A stretch of DNA of 38,502 nt from Stenotrophomonas sp. Lineage in GTDB: Bacteria > Pseudomonadota > Gammaproteobacteria > Xanthomonadales > Xanthomonadaceae. Shown here piece after piece: positions 7,150 to 16,532 of this stretch (position 1 is the stretch's first letter; each line of letters opens with the position of its first letter). The notes beneath the pieces are model-generated. The model was not told the DNA's origin, made no database searches, and was given only the letters and a program-made list of their open reading frames with translations. The stretch spans positions 1-38,502 of the forward strand of contig QFOV01000004.1 in the NCBI GenBank assembly GCA_003248565.1. The letters run 5' to 3'. Both the position numbers and the translations under genes were made by a program.

Positions 7150-7725
7150 TCAGTGCGCCCCGCCCGCCGCGTCCTCCGCAGGCTTGGGGGCCTGCAGGGC
7201 TTTTTCCACATCGGCGCGGACCACGCTGTCGATACGACGCAGGATCGAGGCCGACATTTCGCGACGCAGCTCATCGGCAAGGATTTCGCGTTCGGTAGTG
7301 GTACCAGTGGAATCCTGCGGCGGCGACACATAGTCGCGTGACAGCTCCACCGCCTGCTCCGGCACGATCACGCTGCCGTCCGGACGCAGGAACGAGAACA
7401 CCACTGCGTAGCGCAGGCTGTATTCCTGGGCACGGCCTTGACCGTCGATGGCGATGGGCAGGTCACCCCAGCGCTCGGAGCGGATCAGCAGCCGGGCAAC
7501 GCCCGGCGTCTTGCCAGCCACGACAGGCGTGTCGCCGTCTTCCACCACGGTGGCGCCGGAAGAGCGCAGGCCGCGGTTGAGGATCTTGACCAGTTCGCTG
7601 TAACGCACCGCTGAATCCACCTGCACCGCCGGCATATCGGCAGGCAGCGCGAGCTTGTTACGCAGATGGAAGCCGCACCCGGTGAGGGTGGCAGCGAGAA
7701 TCAGGGCAGTCAGGTATCGAGTCAT
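7150..7725 (-). CDS. lptE: LPS-assembly lipoprotein LptE
   Basis: Outer-membrane lipoprotein that plugs the LptD barrel and helps insert lipopolysaccharide into the outer leaflet. The start at 7725 gives a lipoprotein signal (M-T-R-Y-L-T-A-L-I-L-A-A-T-L-T-G-C) with the lipobox Cys at residue 17, then GFHLRNKLALP, the family opening. The open frame extends 34 codons upstream, but that would bury the signal peptide. The 191 residues include the C-terminal DELRREMSASILRRI helix typical of LptE. It lies between leuS and holA, the standard order. Confidence 0.94.
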   Translation of the reverse strand: MTRYLTALILAATLTGCGFHLRNKLALPADMPAVQVDSAVRYSELVKILNRGLRSSGATVVEDGDTPVVAGKTPGVARLLIRSERWGDLPIAIDGQGRAQEYSLRYAVVFSFLRPDGSVIVPEQAVELSRDYVSPPQDSTGTTTEREILADELRREMSASILRRIDSVVRADVEKALQAPKPAEDAAGGAH

Positions 7726-7816
7726 GCACACAGTCTGGATGAGCCGGCCGGGAGCGGCAACAGGCAGCAAGCCTGCCTGATGCCGCGTGAACTGGACTTG
7801 AGATACCGGTTGCGGC

Positions 7817-10459
7817 TTACGCCGCAACGATATTGACGATCTTGCCCGGCACGATGATGACCTTGCGGATCGTCAGTCCGGCCAGGAACTTGGCCGTGTT
7901 CGGCTCGTCCTTGGCCAGGGTTTCGATCTGCTCGCGCGAGGTATCGGCGGCCACGTCGATGGTGCCACGCAGCTTGCCGTTGACCTGCACCGCCAGGGTC
8001 AGCGAATCCTTGACCAGTGCAGCCGTGTCCACCTGCGGGAACGGCTGGTCCTCGAGCAGTGTCTGCGCGTGGCCCAACAGCTGCCACATCGCATGACAGG
8101 CGTGCGGGGTGATCGGGTTCAGCAGCAGCACTGCTGCCTGCAGGGCTTCCTGACGCACCGCACGGCCCTGTTCGCTGGCATCGTCGAACTTGGCCAGGGT
8201 GTTGAGCAGCTCCATCACCGCGGCGATGGCGGTATTGAAGGCGTGGCGGCGACCGTAATCGTCACTGACCTTGCTGATGGTTTCGTGGGTCTTGCGGCGT
8301 ATCGCCTTCTGCTCGGCAGTCAGCGCAGCAGCGTCCAGGGCCGGCGCAGCGCCGTCGGCGGCGTGCTTGTGCACCATTGCCCACAGCCGGCGCAGGAAGC
8401 GCGCCATGCCGTCGACGCCGGCCTCGTTCCATTCCAGCGACTGTTCCGGCGGCGCAGCGAACATCGAGAACAGGCGCACGGTGTCAGCGCCGTACTTGGC
8501 CACCATGGTCTGCGGGTCGACGCCGTTGTTCTTGGACTTGGACATCTTCTCGACGCCACCGATCACCACCGGCTGGCCGTCTTCACGCAGGGTCGCGCCG
8601 GTGATGCGGCCGCGTTCGTCGCGCACCGTGTCCACGTCGGCCGGATTGAACCAATCCTTGGAACCGTCGCTGTTCTGGCGGTAGAAAGTCTCGGCGATGA
8701 CCATGCCTTGGCAAAGCAGGTTCTGCGCCGGCTCGTTGCTGTCCACCATGCGCGCATCGCGCATCAGCTTGTGGAAGAAACGGAAATACATCAGGTGCAG
8801 GATGGCGTGCTCGATGCCACCGATGTACTGGTCGACCGGCAGCCAATAGTTGCCGCGCTTGTCCACCGCTTCGCGGGCACCTGGCGAGGTGTAGCGGGCG
8901 TAGTACCAGCTCGACTCCATGAACGTGTCGAAGGTATCGGTCTCGCGCTCGGCCGCGCCGCCGCAGTCCGGGCAGGTGGTCTTGCGCCATTCCAGGTCGG
9001 CCTTGATCGGCGAACCCGTACCGTTGAGCGTCACGTCTTCCGGCAGGATCACCGGCAGCTGGTCTTCCGGCACCGGCACCGCGCCACACTTGTCGCAGTA
9101 GATCACCGGGATCGGGCAGCCCCAATAGCGCTGGCGGCTCACGCCCCAGTCGCGCAGGCGGTAGTTGACCCGGCGCTGGCCCTGAGCCTTGCGCTCGAAA
9201 CGCTCGGCCAGTGCCTCGAAGGCGCCCTGGAAATCCAGGCCGTCGAATTCGGCGGAATTGACCAGCTCGGTTTCGCGGGTCTTGTCGCCGTACCAGTCCT
9301 GCCAACGGTTGGCATCGTAGCTGCGTTCGTCGTCGTTCTTGGGCGACTTCAGCGCGATGACCTGCAGCTTGGGCAGGCTGTACTTGGTGGCGAACTCGAA
9401 ATCACGCTGGTCGTGGCCCGGAACGGCCATCACCGCGCCGGTGCCGTAGCCCATCAGCACGAAATTGGCGACCCAGATCGGCACCTGCTCGCCGCTGACC
9501 GGATGGATGGCCTTCAGGCCGGTGTCCATGCCGCGCTTTTCCTGGGTTTCCAGCTCAGCCTCGGAGACACCGCCCTGCTTCAGCTCGGCCAGCATGGCGG
9601 CCAGCTGCGGGTTGTTCTTTGCGGCATGCACGGCCAGCGGGTGTTCGCCGGCAATGGAGACGAAGCTCACGCCCATCACCGTGTCCGGGCGGGTGGTGAA
9701 CACGCGCAGCGGATCCAGCGCGGCGCCATCCACGTCACGCACGTCGAACTGGATTTCCAGGCCTTCGGAACGGCCGATCCAGTTGCGCTGCATGGTCTTG
9801 ACCGATTCCGGCCAGCCCGGCAGTTCGTCCAGGCCGTCCAGCAGTTCCTGGGCGTAATCGGTGATGCGCAGGAACCACTGCGGGATCTCGCGCTTCTCGA
9901 CCAGTGCGCCGGAACGCCAGCCGCGGCCATCGATGACCTGCTCGTTGGCCAGCACGGTGTTGTCGACCGGGTCCCAGTTCACCACCGAGTTGCGGCGGTA
10001 GGCCAGGCCCTTGCGCATCAGGCGGGTGAACATGCGCTGCTCGTGGACGTAATAGTCCGGCGTGCAGGTCGCGAACTCACGCGACCAGTCGATCGCATAG
10101 CCCAGCGACTTGAGCTGGCTGCGCATGTGGCCGATGTTGGCGTAGGTCCACTTGGCCGGCGCGGTCTTGTTCTTGATCGCGGCGTTTTCGGCCGGAAGAC
10201 CGAAAGCATCCCAGCCCATCGGCTGCAGCACGTTATGGCCGGTCATGCGCTTGTAGCGGCTGATGACGTCGCCAATGGTGTAGTTGCGCACGTGGCCCAT
10301 GTGCAGCGCACCGGACGGGTACGGAAGCATCGACAAGCAGTAGTACTTGGGCTTGTCCGAGGTTTCGTTCACCTCGAATGCTTTCTCGGCCTCCCAGAAC
10401 TTCTGGGCGGCGGCTTCAACCTGCTGGGGATCGTAGATATTCGGTTCGACGCTGGACAT
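7817..10459 (-). CDS. leuS: Leucyl-tRNA synthetase
   Basis: Class I aminoacyl-tRNA synthetase that charges tRNA-Leu and edits mischarged products. The HIGH-type motif is HMGHVRNY near residue 50, the KMSKS loop is intact as KMSKSKNNG, and a zinc-type CPDCGG element and the CP1 editing insertion are present. With the start at 10459 (M-S-S-V-E-P-N-I-Y-D) it is 880 residues. A TTG seven codons upstream is also open but lacks family support. It heads the leuS-lptE-holA-nadD-rsfS-rlmH block. The long frame opposite it is a coding shadow. Confidence 0.97.
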   Translation of the reverse strand: MSSVEPNIYDPQQVEAAAQKFWEAEKAFEVNETSDKPKYYCLSMLPYPSGALHMGHVRNYTIGDVISRYKRMTGHNVLQPMGWDAFGLPAENAAIKNKTAPAKWTYANIGHMRSQLKSLGYAIDWSREFATCTPDYYVHEQRMFTRLMRKGLAYRRNSVVNWDPVDNTVLANEQVIDGRGWRSGALVEKREIPQWFLRITDYAQELLDGLDELPGWPESVKTMQRNWIGRSEGLEIQFDVRDVDGAALDPLRVFTTRPDTVMGVSFVSIAGEHPLAVHAAKNNPQLAAMLAELKQGGVSEAELETQEKRGMDTGLKAIHPVSGEQVPIWVANFVLMGYGTGAVMAVPGHDQRDFEFATKYSLPKLQVIALKSPKNDDERSYDANRWQDWYGDKTRETELVNSAEFDGLDFQGAFEALAERFERKAQGQRRVNYRLRDWGVSRQRYWGCPIPVIYCDKCGAVPVPEDQLPVILPEDVTLNGTGSPIKADLEWRKTTCPDCGGAAERETDTFDTFMESSWYYARYTSPGAREAVDKRGNYWLPVDQYIGGIEHAILHLMYFRFFHKLMRDARMVDSNEPAQNLLCQGMVIAETFYRQNSDGSKDWFNPADVDTVRDERGRITGATLREDGQPVVIGGVEKMSKSKNNGVDPQTMVAKYGADTVRLFSMFAAPPEQSLEWNEAGVDGMARFLRRLWAMVHKHAADGAAPALDAAALTAEQKAIRRKTHETISKVSDDYGRRHAFNTAIAAVMELLNTLAKFDDASEQGRAVRQEALQAAVLLLNPITPHACHAMWQLLGHAQTLLEDQPFPQVDTAALVKDSLTLAVQVNGKLRGTIDVAADTSREQIETLAKDEPNTAKFLAGLTIRKVIIVPGKIVNIVAA

Positions 10460-10561
10460 GTCAACGCTGGGCAACGGCAAAGCGGCAAAGGGTACCGCAG
10501 TGCATCATTGCACTCCAATCCGGCCACAGGCCAGCATCCAGCAAGGCATGCAGGTCATTGA

Positions 10562-10588
10562 AATATAGGGCTTTTAAAAAACCGCCAA
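10562..10588 (-). promoter_or_regulatory. Possible leuS promoter
   Basis: In the AT-rich part of the 202-bp gap upstream of leuS, the minus strand shows TTGGCG (10583-10588) and TATATT (10562-10567) with a 15-base spacer. The spacer is shorter than optimal, so this is a tentative call. The rest of the gap shows nothing else clear. Confidence 0.35.
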
Positions 10589-10661
10589 TTTCCAAAGCCA
10601 GCGCCGGGCGCGTTGACTGCGCGTGCCCTGCCCCGCCAGCGCGGTGATTGCGCCGCGCCGC

Positions 10662-11267
10662 TCAGCTGCGCGCCGGTGCCAGCCGGGCCGCGCCCACCAG
10701 CCATACCAGCCAACCCAGGAACGCCAGGCGCTGCGCCATTGCCACCGGCATGGCGATCTCGAACAGGAAGGCACTGCAGACGGCCCAGAGCACACAGACC
10801 ACGGTCAGCGTCGACAAGGACCGCCAGCCTTTGGCCTTGCCCGCCCCAAATCGCAGGGCGATGGCGGCGGCAGTGAACGCCAGCAACCACAGCAACCAGG
10901 CGCTGGCGTGGAACTGGCTGGCGCGGTTCTCGATGTCATCCACGTCGAGGGGGAACAGGCCCATCGCGGCAAAGGCGATGGCGGCCAGCAACAGCATCTG
11001 TCCACCAACCCGCAGCGGACGCGGCGCAGTGGCCGGCATGCGCAGGATCAGGTCCACTGCCGCTACCGCAGCCAGCACGCCCGGCACCACGAAGCCCAGC
11101 AGGCTGAAGCCGGTGCCGTTGGGGATGCCACGCGCGCCGAGCAGCGACACCGGGTGGCGCATCTGGTCATAACCGTGCAGCTGCATGCCGAAACCCACGA
11201 CTGCCACCACGAAAACCACTGCCGCCAGTGGACCTGCCCAGACCATTGCATTGTTCCGCTTCAACAC
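10662..11267 (-). CDS. DUF998-family integral membrane protein
   Basis: About 200 residues with six predicted membrane helices, matching DUF998 proteins, which have no established function. Family marks visible here are the early GYDQMRHPVSLLG segment after helix 1 and GLFPLDVDD between helices 3 and 4. The start is GTG at 11267 (M-L-K-R-N-N), with AAGGTG four bases upstream. An ATG seven codons in (M-V-W-A-G) is the alternative and would still keep all helices. It lies 109 bp downstream of the OmpA-like lipoprotein gene on the same strand, with a hairpin between them, so shared transcription with the adhesin module is possible but unproven. Confidence 0.78.
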   Translation of the reverse strand: MLKRNNAMVWAGPLAAVVFVVAVVGFGMQLHGYDQMRHPVSLLGARGIPNGTGFSLLGFVVPGVLAAVAAVDLILRMPATAPRPLRVGGQMLLLAAIAFAAMGLFPLDVDDIENRASQFHASAWLLWLLAFTAAAIALRFGAGKAKGWRSLSTLTVVCVLWAVCSAFLFEIAMPVAMAQRLAFLGWLVWLVGAARLAPARS

Positions 11268-11333
11268 AGCACACCTTGTCCCGCTCTGGCCGGGGCACAG
11301 CTGCCACGACTACCGGCCGCTATTGTGAGGGCT

Positions 11334-11357
11334 GCGACCGGTAATGACATCGGTCGC
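11334..11357. other. Stem-loop downstream of the OmpA-like lipoprotein gene
   Basis: GCGACCG (11334-11340) pairs with CGGTCGC (11351-11357) around a 10-base loop, about 20 bases past the lipoprotein stop. No T-run follows, so it is at most a weak terminator. Confidence 0.35.
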
Positions 11358-11376
11358 CAACCCCGGCAACCTCGGC

Positions 11377-12153
11377 TCAAGCACCGGCGACCACTATTTC
11401 GACCCGGCGGTTCGGCGCCAGGCAATCCAACAGTGTGGCACCAGCAGCCTCATCGCATTGCACCAGCGGCGCACTGTTGCCGCGCCCCTCGGCATGGATG
11501 GCAGCAGCAGGGATGCCTCGCTGCACCAGGTAGTTGCGCACGCTCTGCGCGCGCCGCCGCGACAGATCCATGTTGTAGGCATCACTGCCGATGCGATCGG
11601 TGTAGCCGATGATGTTCAGCGTCTGCGCCGCGTTGCTGGCACGGAGGTCCTGCACGAATTCATCCAGCTTCGTCCGCCCCGCCGCTGACAGGTTGGCGCT
11701 GTCAAAGGCGAACAGGGCATCGGCCGATAACCGCAGCGGCGCCACCACCGGTGGTGGCGGAGGCGGTGCCGGCGCAACCGGGGCAGGAGCCGGTTCCAGC
11801 AGGGCGGCGCAACTGTCCGGCTTCCAGCGTTGACCGCTGGCTACCCCCTTGGAATCGAAGTTGACCTGGAACTGGCACTGGATCGGCTCGGCGCCCACCG
11901 AACGGCGGAAGTTGAATACGTAGTTCCAGTTGCGTACACCCCACAAGCCCTCATTGAACTGTGGCGTGCCCAGCAACTCCTGGATCTGGGATTTGTTCAT
12001 GCCTGGCGCGTACTGGCGCAGGTTGTCCAGGTTCACGTAAGTGCCGCCTGCGGGATAGGCGCGAGCCGGGTCCGGGAACTCCTCTCGCACGTTGCCCTTG
12101 CCACAGGCGGTCAGCGTTGCCAGCAAGGCAAGTACAGTCCATTTCCTGTTCAT
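11377..12153 (-). CDS. BamE/SmpA-like plus OmpA-like peptidoglycan-binding lipoprotein (TpgA-type)
   Basis: A 258-residue lipoprotein. The signal M-N-R-K-W-T-V-L-A-L-L-A-T-L-T-A-C ends in lipobox Cys17. The next ~110 residues resemble a SmpA/OmlA (BamE) fold: YAPGMNKSQIQELLGTPQF then VRNWNYVFNFR. After a Pro-Ala linker comes an OmpA C-terminal domain with LFAFDSANLSAAGRTKLDEF, IIGYTDRIG and LSRRRAQSVRNYLVQRGI, which binds peptidoglycan. It starts 54 bp after the trimeric adhesin gene on the same strand. In Acinetobacter the AtaA adhesin is accompanied by TpgA, an OmpA-domain protein that anchors the adhesin to peptidoglycan; the same role is inferred here. The start 17 codons upstream was rejected because it hides the signal peptide. 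Confidence 0.88.
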   Translation of the reverse strand: MNRKWTVLALLATLTACGKGNVREEFPDPARAYPAGGTYVNLDNLRQYAPGMNKSQIQELLGTPQFNEGLWGVRNWNYVFNFRRSVGAEPIQCQFQVNFDSKGVASGQRWKPDSCAALLEPAPAPVAPAPPPPPPVVAPLRLSADALFAFDSANLSAAGRTKLDEFVQDLRASNAAQTLNIIGYTDRIGSDAYNMDLSRRRAQSVRNYLVQRGIPAAAIHAEGRGNSAPLVQCDEAAGATLLDCLAPNRRVEIVVAGA

Positions 12154-12207
12154 AGCGTCCTCGATGCGTAGCCAGGGTTGTATTCCTGCAGGTTCCCGTT
12201 GCACCGC

Positions 12208-15200
12208 TTACCACTGGAAACCAGCACCCACGGTCACCCCGCCATCACCACGGGTATTGGCCGAGCCACTGAGCTTGTAGATCCAGCGGCCACCATCGGT
12301 GACCCCGGACACGCCCACCGCCATGCTCGATTCACCGTGGAACGTACTGGCCGCCATCGACGCCATGCGCTTTCCTGCCTCGGTGGGTTGCGGCAGACCC
12401 GCCATCGCCATTGCCGAAGCGACGCCTGCGGAGGCACGGTCATCGATGCGCTTCATGTCGCGGCTTACGTCATTGAAACGTTGATCGGTGTAGTTCTTCG
12501 ACCAGTCCATGACCTCCCCCATGCCCTTGTTGAGTTGCGCGACATTGACGGCATCGGTAGGCGCCACGCCGGTACCCACGTTGTGGATGACAGTGCTGGT
12601 GCCTGGGCGCCCCATCGTCACGCTGCCGTAATTGGTGCTGCCGTCGGTGTTCTGGTCATAGCGCACGGTGCCCTGCTGCGAAGCCTGCAGCTGGCGCACA
12701 TTCACCGCGTCGGTGGCCTCGGTGCCATCACCTACGTTGGTGATCTGACGCTCGGCGCCGGCGGCACCCACCGACACGGTGTTGGCACGGGTGGCCACCG
12801 AGCCTGCGCCCAACGCCACGCTGCCGGCAGCAGACGCGTTGGCACCGTTGCCGATGGCAACCGCCTGGTTGCCACTGGCCTTGGCTTGCGGGCCGGCAGC
12901 CACACTGTCCTGGCCGGTGGCCGAAGCAGCGGCCTTGGTTGAGTTGACGGCGAAGTACTGGTTGCCGGCACCACCGTTCTGGATGTTGTCGATGCGGTTG
13001 TTGACGTTGACGATGGAGCCATCCAACGCCGCCAAGGCGTCGGTGACATTGCCCAGCGTCTGCTGGGTACCAACACCGCTACTGTTGATCGAAGTAACGT
13101 TGAAGCTGGCTGCGCTCCATTGCCCGGTAGTACTGTTGTACTGCAGCGTGCCACCGATGGCAGACGCAAGTGCCTGGTTGGTTGTGGCCAGTTGCCCACC
13201 GTTGATCGCATCCAGGCTGCCCGTGGCAACATTGCCCGCAGCCACGTTGCCCAGGGCCACCGCCGCACCACTGCCATTGCCGGTTAAACGTACTGCGTTG
13301 GTCGGATTACCGGCACCGTCGGCGATGTATTTCACCGCCAATGGATCGCTGCTGCCCGGGGCATTGCCCGGCAACAGGTTGGTCAGGTTTGCCAACGAAT
13401 CGCTGATGGAGGTGAACGCGCTGCCGATGTTTGCGTATGACTGCAGTGAAACCGCACCCAGCACACCGATGCTGTTGATCTGGTAGCTCGGCGCGCCAAG
13501 CACGCCACCGTTGAACGTCGCACCGCCACCCAGATAGGTCGCCATCGAGCCGCCCAGCCCGAACAGCTGCCCTCCGTTGACCGCCTCCATGCTGCCCGCG
13601 GCAACCGAGCCGGCCGCAAGATTCGCCAGCACCGTGCCACTGACGGCCTGACCGCTGCCCAGCGTCACCTTGCCGTAGTTGACGACACCATTGGCGTCTT
13701 CGTCATAGACCACGGCGGCCAAGCCCAGGTCGTCAATCTGGTCCAGTGCGCCGCGCAGCTGCTTGACGTTCACCGCATCGGTGTCCTGGCTGCCGGCGGC
13801 GACATGGGTGATCTGGCGCTCACGCCCCGCCGAACCCACCGCCACTTCGCCGATGGAGGTCTGGGTAGCGGTCAAACCGAACGCCGTGTAATTGTCCTGG
13901 CCACCGCGGGCAGCATTGGACTTGAAGCCCAGCGCCACACTGTTGGCCTTGTCCGAGGTTGCACCGGCACCGAGCAGGGTCTGCGCGTTGGCGGTGCCCT
14001 TGGCGCTGTCGCCCACCACCACCGAATGACCCAGCCGTGCATCGTAGTCAGCCGTCGGCACACCGGTCTTGCCGCCCGCGGCATCGATGAACACCTGGTC
14101 CGCCGTCTGCGTTGCCAGGCGATGCTCGGCGTTGCTGCCGATCACCACTTCCTTGGAGCCGTTTGCAAACGCGCCGTCACCGATCAGCACCTGGTAGTCC
14201 TGCGCTGCAGGCACCGCCCAGCACTTGGCCGTCACCGCGCCGAGCACATTGAGGCAGTCGGAAGCCCAGCCCGGAGCGCCGTCCGGCAACACCAGGCCAA
14301 GCAGTCCACCCGGGTCACCATTGTTGATGTTGGTGATGTAGCTGTCGGAGGTAACCCCGCCGATCAGGGTCAAATGCGAGTTGCCGCCGGTGCTCAAACC
14401 ACCCAGCCCGTCCAGCAGACTGCCTACCGGGCTCAGGTTGACCACCGGCAAACCCAGCACCGAGACCTCGGAATAGGTCTGCATCACGTTGGTGCTGTTG
14501 ACCTTCAGGCTACCGCTGTTGATATAGCCATTGCCGCCGAGGATGGAGGTAAGCGGCGAATCCACCAACTGGTTCACCGAGCCGACCAGACCACCATTGC
14601 CGACGATCAGGCCTGATGGGCCTGAGCTGGGTGCCGGCGGTGCAGCGGGCACCACCGGATTGCCGGTGAGGCCACCAACAACGTTCGACAACCCGCCGGT
14701 CACACCACCGATCACGCCACTCAGAGCGCCGGTCACACCACTCACACCCGACCCGGAGCCGGTGATGCCGCCCAGCGTATTGCCGGTCGCACCGAGCAGC
14801 GTGGAGGCGGTGTTGTCGACTGTTTCCAACAGATTCTGCACCGTGCCGGTCACGTCGCCGTTGGCCAGCGCGCCGGTCGTGTCCTGCAGCCCGCCGGTCA
14901 GTGTCCCAACCGTATTGGTGACACCTGTGCCCAGCGTATTCGAGCCGGTCACACCCCCCACCACCGCACCAAGAAGATCGCCTACGCCGTCCAGCACCGG
15001 CGCAGTGCCGTCGACCACGCCATTCACAACACCCCCCAGGCCGGTCCCTTCGACCAGCCCGCCGGTCAGGTCCTCGACGGCGCCCACCGTACCGGTCACG
15101 GCACCAAGCACCGGATTGCCACCTTGCTCTGCGCCTGGCAGCAACAGCTCACCCACACCCGCAACGCCACTGCCAAGTTGGCCGGTAACCGAGGTCACCG

Positions 15201-16326
15201 TGGTGCTGACGTGCGAGGTGAGCGTTTCCACCGCTGCCACCGGCTGGCCTGCCAGCACCTCAGCAGTGACTTCCTTGACCGCGCCCACCGTTGCAGCCAG
15301 CGTGCCCTGCAACGGGCTTCCGTCCTGCTGGCCCGGCAGCAGCCCACCGACCAAACCTTCAACGCCACTGCCCAGATGCTGGCCAATCGGCGCCAACGTC
15401 GTCCCGACATGGGAGGTCAGCGTTTCCACCGCCGCGACCGGCTGGCCTGCCAGCACCTCGCCAGTGACTTCCTTGACCGCGCCCACCGTTGCAGCCAGCG
15501 TGCCCTGCAACGGACTTCCACCCTGCTGGCCCGGCAGCAGCCCACCGACCAAACCTTCAACGCCGCTGCCCAGATGCTGGCCAATCGGCGTCAACGTCGT
15601 CCCCACATGGGAGGTCAGCGTTTCCACCGCTGCCACCGGCTCGCCGGTCAGCACCTCGCCAGTGAGCTCCTTGACCGCGCCAGCCGTTGAAAGCAATGTT
15701 CCGTGCAACGGACTTCCGCCCTCCTCCTTGCCAGGCAGCAACACCGCGGCAATGCCTTGCAGGCCCGCACCAGTTCCGGTCAACGGGCCAACCGTTGCAG
15801 TAACTGCAGCATTGGCCGAAGCCGCCAGCGGCTTCACTGCGAGTGCGGCATCCGTTACGACTGACAGCGCTGCAGCAGGTGAACCGGCCCCACCATGGGG
15901 ATGCAGCTTCGGCAGCGAGGCGCGCACACCCACCCGTGCGCGTACCGCCGCTGGCACAGTGGCAACATGCGGCTTGATCGCGGCTGCCGCCGATACGTCC
16001 ACCTGCAGCAACGCCGGCAACGTCACCGACGTATTTAGCGCAGCACCGGCACCAGCGGTCGGCAAGGTGGTGGCGACAATCTGCTGTGCGTCGGTGTTGC
16101 TGTACTTGGCGACCAGATCCTGCAGGTCGGCAAGCTTGGCGTCGGTCGCGGATGCGGGCCCGGCCATGGCCAGCGCAATGGCGCTGCCCAGACCCGCCAG
16201 GCTCCACGCCACCGACGGCGCCAACTTTGCCGGACCAGAACGTTTCCCCTGTGCGCTGGCCAGCTCGGAACCTACGACGAAGGCGTTGAGTGCGCGGTTC
16301 CAGACCAGACGATAAATGCGGTTCAT
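12208..16326 (-). CDS. Trimeric autotransporter adhesin (YadA-like)
   Basis: Large surface adhesin of the type V secretion class: trimers form a stalk and head outside the cell, held by a 12-strand barrel. Residues 1-60 are an extended signal peptide (M-N-R-I-Y-R-L-V-W-N-R-A-L-N-A-F, then a hydrophobic core ending PASA). A long Ala/Val/Gly-rich passenger follows, with near-identical 66-residue repeats at about 203-400. YadA-type head repeats (SVALGFKSNA, QAVAIGNGANASAAGSVALG) and neck motifs (TDAVNVKQL, TDAVNVRQL, TDAVNVAQL; also NGGQL twice) come after residue 780. The last ~90 residues are the YadA anchor, ending in F-Q-W. The length is 1372 residues. The start at 16326 is set by the signal motif and a GGAGG upstream; the frame is open 70 codons further. 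Confidence 0.95.
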   Translation of the reverse strand: MNRIYRLVWNRALNAFVVGSELASAQGKRSGPAKLAPSVAWSLAGLGSAIALAMAGPASATDAKLADLQDLVAKYSNTDAQQIVATTLPTAGAGAALNTSVTLPALLQVDVSAAAAIKPHVATVPAAVRARVGVRASLPKLHPHGGAGSPAAALSVVTDAALAVKPLAASANAAVTATVGPLTGTGAGLQGIAAVLLPGKEEGGSPLHGTLLSTAGAVKELTGEVLTGEPVAAVETLTSHVGTTLTPIGQHLGSGVEGLVGGLLPGQQGGSPLQGTLAATVGAVKEVTGEVLAGQPVAAVETLTSHVGTTLAPIGQHLGSGVEGLVGGLLPGQQDGSPLQGTLAATVGAVKEVTAEVLAGQPVAAVETLTSHVSTTVTSVTGQLGSGVAGVGELLLPGAEQGGNPVLGAVTGTVGAVEDLTGGLVEGTGLGGVVNGVVDGTAPVLDGVGDLLGAVVGGVTGSNTLGTGVTNTVGTLTGGLQDTTGALANGDVTGTVQNLLETVDNTASTLLGATGNTLGGITGSGSGVSGVTGALSGVIGGVTGGLSNVVGGLTGNPVVPAAPPAPSSGPSGLIVGNGGLVGSVNQLVDSPLTSILGGNGYINSGSLKVNSTNVMQTYSEVSVLGLPVVNLSPVGSLLDGLGGLSTGGNSHLTLIGGVTSDSYITNINNGDPGGLLGLVLPDGAPGWASDCLNVLGAVTAKCWAVPAAQDYQVLIGDGAFANGSKEVVIGSNAEHRLATQTADQVFIDAAGGKTGVPTADYDARLGHSVVVGDSAKGTANAQTLLGAGATSDKANSVALGFKSNAARGGQDNYTAFGLTATQTSIGEVAVGSAGRERQITHVAAGSQDTDAVNVKQLRGALDQIDDLGLAAVVYDEDANGVVNYGKVTLGSGQAVSGTVLANLAAGSVAAGSMEAVNGGQLFGLGGSMATYLGGGATFNGGVLGAPSYQINSIGVLGAVSLQSYANIGSAFTSISDSLANLTNLLPGNAPGSSDPLAVKYIADGAGNPTNAVRLTGNGSGAAVALGNVAAGNVATGSLDAINGGQLATTNQALASAIGGTLQYNSTTGQWSAASFNVTSINSSGVGTQQTLGNVTDALAALDGSIVNVNNRIDNIQNGGAGNQYFAVNSTKAAASATGQDSVAAGPQAKASGNQAVAIGNGANASAAGSVALGAGSVATRANTVSVGAAGAERQITNVGDGTEATDAVNVRQLQASQQGTVRYDQNTDGSTNYGSVTMGRPGTSTVIHNVGTGVAPTDAVNVAQLNKGMGEVMDWSKNYTDQRFNDVSRDMKRIDDRASAGVASAMAMAGLPQPTEAGKRMASMAASTFHGESSMAVGVSGVTDGGRWIYKLSGSANTRGDGGVTVGAGFQW
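15180..15720. repeat. 198-bp in-frame tandem repeats in the adhesin gene
   Basis: The marker AACGG(A/G)CTTCC recurs at 15311, 15509 and 15707, exactly 198 bp (66 codons) apart. Each unit encodes G-S-P-L-Q-G-T-L-A-A-T-V-G-A-V-K-E and, further on, PVAAVETLTSHVGTT. Two units are nearly identical and the flanking ones more diverged, with a decayed copy towards 15100. Confidence 0.9.
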
Positions 16327-16532
16327 GTGGAGCCTCCGGTTCGACCCATCCCGGAGCGGACAGGTCTTCGTTCGTGAGGCCAGTACAACGCTTTCAAGTC
16401 CGATGGTTTGCCCGCATCCGGCACATCCATACGGCAATTTGGCAAAGCGATACCCGTTAGCGGCACGCAAATGCACGTATTCGGCAACCACTGCGGTTAA
16501 GTGATGGGCATCACGCAGCTGCCCGGCGCAGC

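Noticed and set aside
8069..10561. 830-codon open frame on the plus strand opposite leuS
   Set aside because: It mirrors a highly conserved gene in GC-rich DNA, has a composition typical of antisense shadows (His/Arg/Gln/Ala-rich) and no recognisable domain.
15180..15720. CRISPR-like regular spacing
   Set aside because: The 198-bp units are coding, in frame and contiguous, without unique spacers.
14531..16315. 594-codon Pro/Ser/Thr-rich open frame opposite the adhesin
   Set aside because: The low-complexity product is the complement of the Gly/Val/Ala-rich adhesin repeats; no start signal or domain supports it.
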